From Sphingomonas naphthae (lineage in GTDB: Bacteria > Pseudomonadota > Alphaproteobacteria > Sphingomonadales > Sphingomonadaceae): a DNA stretch of 64,000 nucleotides. A model generated the notes under the pieces. It was given only the letters and a program-made list of their open reading frames with translations. It was not told the DNA's origin and did no database searches. Positions within the stretch are counted from its first letter, which is position 1, and the number at the start of each line of letters is the position of its first letter. Below are positions 61,030-64,000 of this stretch, in pieces. The translations under genes were made by a program, and so were the position numbers. The DNA lies in the NCBI RefSeq assembly GCF_028607085.1, contig NZ_CP117411.1:248001-312000 (forward strand), read 5' to 3'.

Positions 61030-61647
61030 TCAGGCTCCTTTGGTTTCGGTGGTGGTGGAGGGGGTGGGCAGGCTCTTCCAATCGAGCCAGCCGAGGTGGG
61101 GCGGGCCATCATGGTCGCGGTCCCAGACGAACCAGGCGAAGGCGATCACGCCGTGGCCGTCGCCGGCTTCAGAAAGGCGGCCGCGCTGCATCGGGACGCG
61201 CCGTGACATGATCCAGACGCGGGCGAGGGGTGTCGTCGGCAGCCATTCGCCGCGCATCACGCCTTCGAGGAAGGCGAGGCGCAGGAACATCGCGACCTTG
61301 CCGCTGGCCAGTTGCAGCGCGCGTTCGATGAACTCGAAGGCCAGGCCGAAAGGAGGGTTGGTGACGATGTTCGGCGCGCGGGCCTGCCACTCCATCAGGA
61401 AGTCGACGCGAGCCTCACCATGCCCACGGTCGACGAGATCGGTGCTGATGACCTCGTAGCCGGCAGCGGCCAGGACGGCGGCCATGTCGCCCTCGCCCGC
61501 CGCGCACTCCCAGATGGCACCCTCAAATCGCTCGACGCTCAACAGCGCCGCCGTCGCAGCCGGCCACGTCGGGTAGAAGTCATCCTTCTCCCGGTTGATG
61601 TGGTCGACCGTCTGAGCGGCCGAATAGGCGACGGCGGCAGTCGCCAT
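61030..61647 (-). CDS. SAM-dependent DNA methyltransferase-like protein (adenine type)
   Basis: 205 residues. The SAM-binding motif is WECAAGEGDMAAVLAAAGYE (usual E.x.G.G is AGEG), then STDLVD and the catalytic motif IVTNPPFGLA typical of N6-adenine methyltransferases. Start YPTWPAATAALL is a pattern of small phage methylases. It probably marks phage DNA against restriction. ATG 61647 overlaps the upstream stop. Confidence 0.85.
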   Translation of the reverse strand: MATAAVAYSAAQTVDHINREKDDFYPTWPAATAALLSVERFEGAIWECAAGEGDMAAVLAAAGYEVISTDLVDRGHGEARVDFLMEWQARAPNIVTNPPFGLAFEFIERALQLASGKVAMFLRLAFLEGVMRGEWLPTTPLARVWIMSRRVPMQRGRLSEAGDGHGVIAFAWFVWDRDHDGPPHLGWLDWKSLPTPSTTTETKGA

Positions 61648-62432
61648 CAGATCGCCGCCCAAGCGCGCTGATCGAAGCCCTTGGACTCCGCGAGGGCGAT
61701 CAGGTCATTGGCGGGGAGAGTGCCGCGACCGGCGACGACCCACATGTCGCGGCCGAATCCAGGCAGGCGCTTGCGCTCCTTCAGATCGAGGATCGCGGCA
61801 GGGTAGACGTTGGGGAAGAACCGGCGGAGATGCTGCGCCGCCTGCGCCGCCGCGCCGGCGGGCAAGGCCGGAATTGGCGGGGTGCGCGGGACGCCAGCCT
61901 TGGCGATGCTGGGCGCGTCTTTGGTTTTGGCGACAGGCCGCCCCTTGAGGCGGATGCCGGCATTGACTGCCCAGCGGGTGATCGTGTCCCGGGCAACGCC
62001 ATAACGCGCCGCCAGCTCGCGCAGGCTGTAATAGGCCGCGTCCTCCCGAAACTGGTCCGGCATCGGCCGCCGAACCGACGAGATGGTCACGATGCCGCAG
62101 GCCTTCCGCCACCGCGAAATCATGCTGTCGGAACAGCGATAGATTATCTGAAGCTGCGCGATCGTCTTGCCGGGGGCGACGACCTCGAAATCCTTCGGGG
62201 CGTCGCGGCGCCCATTGCCGCCGCGCGGGCGGGTCTTCGCGCCGCTCACCTTGAGCCAACGGCGCATGGTGCTGGACCCGACGCCATAGTGGCGCTGGAG
62301 GGTGAGCGTCGTGTGGCTCAGGGCGACCGAGACGATGTCCGGCGGACAAGGTTTGGCGTGCACCCGGAGCGGGCGCGGTTTCGGGCTCGCGGAAACGGTC
62401 TCACCCGCCTCCGCGCTATTGCGCATATCCAT
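61647..62432 (-). CDS. Multi-HTH DNA-binding early protein
   Basis: 261 residues with three helix-turn-helix-like segments: TLTLQRHYGVGSSTMRRWLK, AQLQIIYRCSDSMISRWRKA and YYSLRELAARYGVARDTITR (WAVNAG follows). The C-terminus (FGRDMWVVAGRGTLPANDLI) is not assigned. Such repeated HTH proteins are usually phage regulators. ATG 62432 has GGAGG nine bases upstream. Confidence 0.72.
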   Translation of the reverse strand: MDMRNSAEAGETVSASPKPRPLRVHAKPCPPDIVSVALSHTTLTLQRHYGVGSSTMRRWLKVSGAKTRPRGGNGRRDAPKDFEVVAPGKTIAQLQIIYRCSDSMISRWRKACGIVTISSVRRPMPDQFREDAAYYSLRELAARYGVARDTITRWAVNAGIRLKGRPVAKTKDAPSIAKAGVPRTPPIPALPAGAAAQAAQHLRRFFPNVYPAAILDLKERKRLPGFGRDMWVVAGRGTLPANDLIALAESKGFDQRAWAAI

Positions 62433-62459
62433 CGTCAATGTCCTCCGTGGAGCCGGGTG

Positions 62460-62684
62460 TTAGACCGGCTGCTGACCTTCGTGTTCGGGGTGGGAAACGG
62501 GAGCCGGGGTGGCGGCGATCTGGTTGAGCTTGCGGGTGATGTTACCGGAGCGGGCGCCCTGCGAGCGGCGGTAGCGGATGCCCTCTAGCTCGCGCTCAAG
62601 CTCACCCAAGCGGGCGCAGACGCTCGCGTAGAGGGCGCGGAGCTGGCGGAGTTCGCGCCACGGGTTCAGCCACGCGGGGATCAT
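62460..62684 (-). CDS. Small helical early protein, 74 residues
   Basis: MIPAWLNPWRELRQLRALYA followed by a heptad-like helix (VCARLGELERELEGIRYRRS) and a polar tail. A coiled coil is likely. The ATGA overlap with the upstream gene supports its start. No function recognised. Confidence 0.6.
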   Translation of the reverse strand: MIPAWLNPWRELRQLRALYASVCARLGELERELEGIRYRRSQGARSGNITRKLNQIAATPAPVSHPEHEGQQPV

Positions 62685-63151
62685 GCCACGCTCCGCAGGC
62701 GAAGCCGCTCGCGCAGCATATCGATCGCGCGGCCCGCGCTCTCCAGCTCAGGCCGCATCGCCATCAACTCGCGATCGTCGATCTTGCCGTCATCGGCCAG
62801 CGCCACGGCCACCTCGTGCAGCAGGCCGGTGATCGCCGGCAGCGCGTCCCGATCCGTCGCGGCGGAGGATTCGAGTGGCACCAGCTTCATGCCGACCAGC
62901 GCGAGCGCGTCGTTGGCGAAGCGACCGTCGAACTTTTCGACACCCCGGAAGAACGACGTCACCGGCATCTCGGCGAAGCCGGTGCGGTAGGCCTTGCCCT
63001 GATCGGCACCGGACTTCCCGAGGAAGCGGCCGAGCTCCCCGTCGGTCAGATTGTCCTCGCGCTTGATGCGCTCCAGGCTCTCCGCAAGCGCGGAAATCAG
63101 GTCAGAACCCGATGCGGCCCGGTAATGTCGGTGGATTGCCCCAGTCTTCAT
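62681..63151 (-). CDS. Early regulatory-type protein, 156 residues
   Basis: NLTDGELGRFLGKSGADQGK with AYRTGFAEMPVTSFFRGVEK resembles a group of sphingomonad and related phage proteins with an N-terminal HTH-like part. The C-terminus (DDGKIDDRELMAMRPELESA) is helical and acidic. It overlaps the upstream small gene by four bases (ATGA). CII-like control is possible but not shown. Confidence 0.62.
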   Translation of the reverse strand: MKTGAIHRHYRAASGSDLISALAESLERIKREDNLTDGELGRFLGKSGADQGKAYRTGFAEMPVTSFFRGVEKFDGRFANDALALVGMKLVPLESSAATDRDALPAITGLLHEVAVALADDGKIDDRELMAMRPELESAGRAIDMLRERLRLRSVA

Positions 63152-63345
63152 GCTGCACCTGCGTTGGAATGAAGAGAAGCCCGGCCATGTCCGACACCAT
63201 CATGATCGCTGACGCTGCGGCGGTCGGTGGAGATGGAGCGATCGTTCGCGGGACGGCCGATGGCGTCCTGATCGGGCAGACGAACGACCCGAAGTGGGGT
63301 GGTGAGGATCCAGCCGTTGCGGCGGGTGATGAGGGCGGCGGCCAC
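63148..63345 (-). CDS. First gene of the leftward early operon, 65 residues
   Basis: GTG 63345 has GGAAGG eight bases upstream. MAAALITRRNGWILTTPLRV then a charged tail (RRSVSDHDGVGHGRASLHSN). Its stop overlaps the next ATG (ATGA). It starts the leftward early operon next to a divergent operator. No family known. Confidence 0.55.
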   Translation of the reverse strand: MAAALITRRNGWILTTPLRVVRLPDQDAIGRPANDRSISTDRRSVSDHDGVGHGRASLHSNAGAA

Positions 63346-63394
63346 GTCAGCAACCTTCCGGGGCCGGGCTTGCGGCCCGACCCCTTCCGGCTAT

Positions 63395-63415
63395 CGTGTG
63401 AAAGGCGCACACACG
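63395..63415. promoter_or_regulatory. Inverted repeat between divergent early genes
   Basis: CGTGTG (63395-63400) and CACACG (63410-63415) are perfect inverted arms with a nine-base spacer, in the 83-base gap between the leftward operon (63345) and the rightward gene (63429). It is a good candidate for a phage repressor operator. Confidence 0.55.
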
Positions 63416-63428
63416 AAGGGGAAAAATC

Positions 63429-63726
63429 TTGGACGAAAGCACGGAGCGGGCATTCGCGCAGATTGCCGAGCAGAATGCGATTGCCGACCGGCAACAGAGA
63501 GAGGCGGAGCGGGCATTGGCGAGCTTGGCTATCTGGGGGGCAAACTGCCCTCGACGGCCTGTTCGCGCTCTGCAACCGGCTGGCCATCTCAGGCGCGCTC
63601 AAGCCAGATGACATTTCCGCCGTGTTCGACTTTATGGAGCCTGACGCTGGCGATCCAGGCGCCGCAAGCGTCAGCAAAATGCTCGCCGCGCGCCGGGAAG
63701 AGATACTGGAGGGGCTCACGGAATAG
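63429..63726 (+). pseudogene. Early rightward gene with single-base frameshift at a G6 run
   Basis: From TTG 63429 (AAGGGG eight bases upstream) the frame reads LDESTERAFAQIAEQNAIAD and breaks down after AIWG; the continuation, QTALDGLFALCNRLAISGAL to EEILEGLTE at 63726, is in another frame. Reading five instead of six G at 63535-63540 restores one 98-residue helical protein. This may be a sequencing error, a mutation or a phase-variable tract. Function unknown. Confidence 0.65.
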
Positions 63727-63877
63727 CCTTCCGCTGACGCCGCACCACCGCCTCGCTGGAGACGCGGTGACCAGCCAGAACCTCCTCCCGGACGATCTCC
63801 CGCACCCGCTCTTCTTGAACGAGGGTGAGGGGACGCGGCGACGGTTCGTCGTCGCTGACGTACATCCATGCGTCCAT
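63716..63877 (-). CDS. Small protein downstream of the XRE-type regulator, 53 residues
   Basis: MDAWMYVSDDEPSPRPLTLV then a charged helix (QEERVREIVREEVLAGHRVS). GGAGG is seven bases before ATG 63877, which overlaps the regulator stop (TAATG). It ends 11 bases inside the converging gene. Confidence 0.6.
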   Translation of the reverse strand: MDAWMYVSDDEPSPRPLTLVQEERVREIVREEVLAGHRVSSEAVVRRQRKAIP

Positions 63878-64000
63878 TATGCTGCCTCCGCCTTGGTGGG
63901 GGTGGGGCGGGTGCGGAGTGCGCGGACCAAGGGAGCCCACGTTCCATCCAGGCGCGGGTCAACGTCGCCGCTTTCGATCCGCAGGACCGTTGTCTCGTTG
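63877..64000 (-). CDS. XRE-family regulator, C-terminal part (cut by window edge)
   Basis: The frame enters from the right edge: NETTVLRIESGDVDPRLDGT, then WAPLVRALRTRPTPTKAEAA and stop. The N-E-T-T-V-x-R-I-E-S-G pattern is the recognition helix region of an XRE/Cro-like HTH. It is probably a phage repressor or Cro-type protein; the N-terminus lies beyond the window. Confidence 0.7.
   Translation of the reverse strand, partial: NETTVLRIESGDVDPRLDGTWAPLVRALRTRPTPTKAEAA

Larger units (their letters stand above)
26382..64000. mobile_element. Lambda-type siphovirus prophage in tRNA-Asn (right end outside the window)
   Basis: From the truncated tRNA at 26382 onward, gene content is phage: terminase, portal, capsid, tail, lysis, replication and regulation modules in lambda-like order, mostly on the minus strand. 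No integrase, excisionase or second attachment site is present before 64000, so the element continues. Head genes follow the lambda Nu1-A-W-B scheme, with a protease-capsid fusion replacing separate C and E. Most late genes overlap by 1-4 bases and look intact, except one transposase and one early gene. Inducibility cannot be judged. Confidence 0.93.

Noticed and set aside
1-64000. CRISPR array or rRNA genes
   Set aside because: No regularly spaced identical repeats with unique spacers and no rRNA-like sequence were found; the only tandem repeats are the coding repeats at 34177-34761 and the iterons.

Overview
The window is high-GC chromosomal DNA from a sphingomonad-type alphaproteobacterium. 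The call rests on the secE-nusG-rplKAJL cluster, a propionyl-CoA carboxylase/methylmalonyl-CoA mutase block with its short-chain acyl regulator, a CDC48-type ATPase, a proton-pumping pyrophosphatase, and several intergenic palindromes of the kind scattered through sphingomonad genomes. The genus is inferred, not proven.

Host part (1 to about 26.4 kb). From left to right: a CDC48-family ATPase cut by the window edge, a LysR regulator, hppA and a membrane protein. Then, on the minus strand, secE, nusG, rplK, rplA, a glycosyltransferase inserted where none is expected, rplJ and rplL. Next come tRNA-Trp and an orphan sulfate-binding protein. The propionate block is pccB, a GIY-YIG gene boxed by perfect 31-bp inverted repeats, mce, scpA, a small membrane protein and pccA. 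A PccR-like regulator diverges from pccB. Last are a beta-barrel protein, a CocE hydrolase, an FKBP, a DUF6188 protein and an M2 metallopeptidase.

Prophage (about 26.38 kb to beyond 64 kb). The 3' half of a tRNA-Asn at 26382-26430 marks one attachment site. The intact tRNA, the integrase and the other end should lie past the window. The phage is a lambda-type siphovirus read mostly leftward. From the right these modules follow: an XRE-type regulator and divergent early region, small early genes, an adenine-type methyltransferase, a DUF2303 protein, an O-like initiator whose gene carries an iteron/G-tract origin, a P-like protein and an HTH protein ending at a terminator. A rightward RHH-regulator plus broken ISL3-type transposase operon and a leftward cytosine methyltransferase share an operator cluster. 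Then comes a very compact late operon: Nu1, GpA, gpW, portal, protease-capsid fusion, DUF2190 decoration protein, head-tail and tail-completion proteins, tail tube, tail chaperones with a canonical GGGAAAC -1 frameshift site, tape measure, M/L/K-position tail-tip proteins, a J-like protein, an S74 fibre, lysis genes and two secreted proteins. Two groups run against the late operon: four moron-like genes between the K-like and J-like genes, and six small genes at the left end, one of them extremely acidic.

The points I would look at first are the phased iteron/G-tract origin, the frameshift site, the RHH/TGATATCA/transposase/methyltransferase module, the GIY-YIG repeat unit, the antisense moron cassette and the left-end small genes. 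No CRISPR array or rRNA gene was seen.
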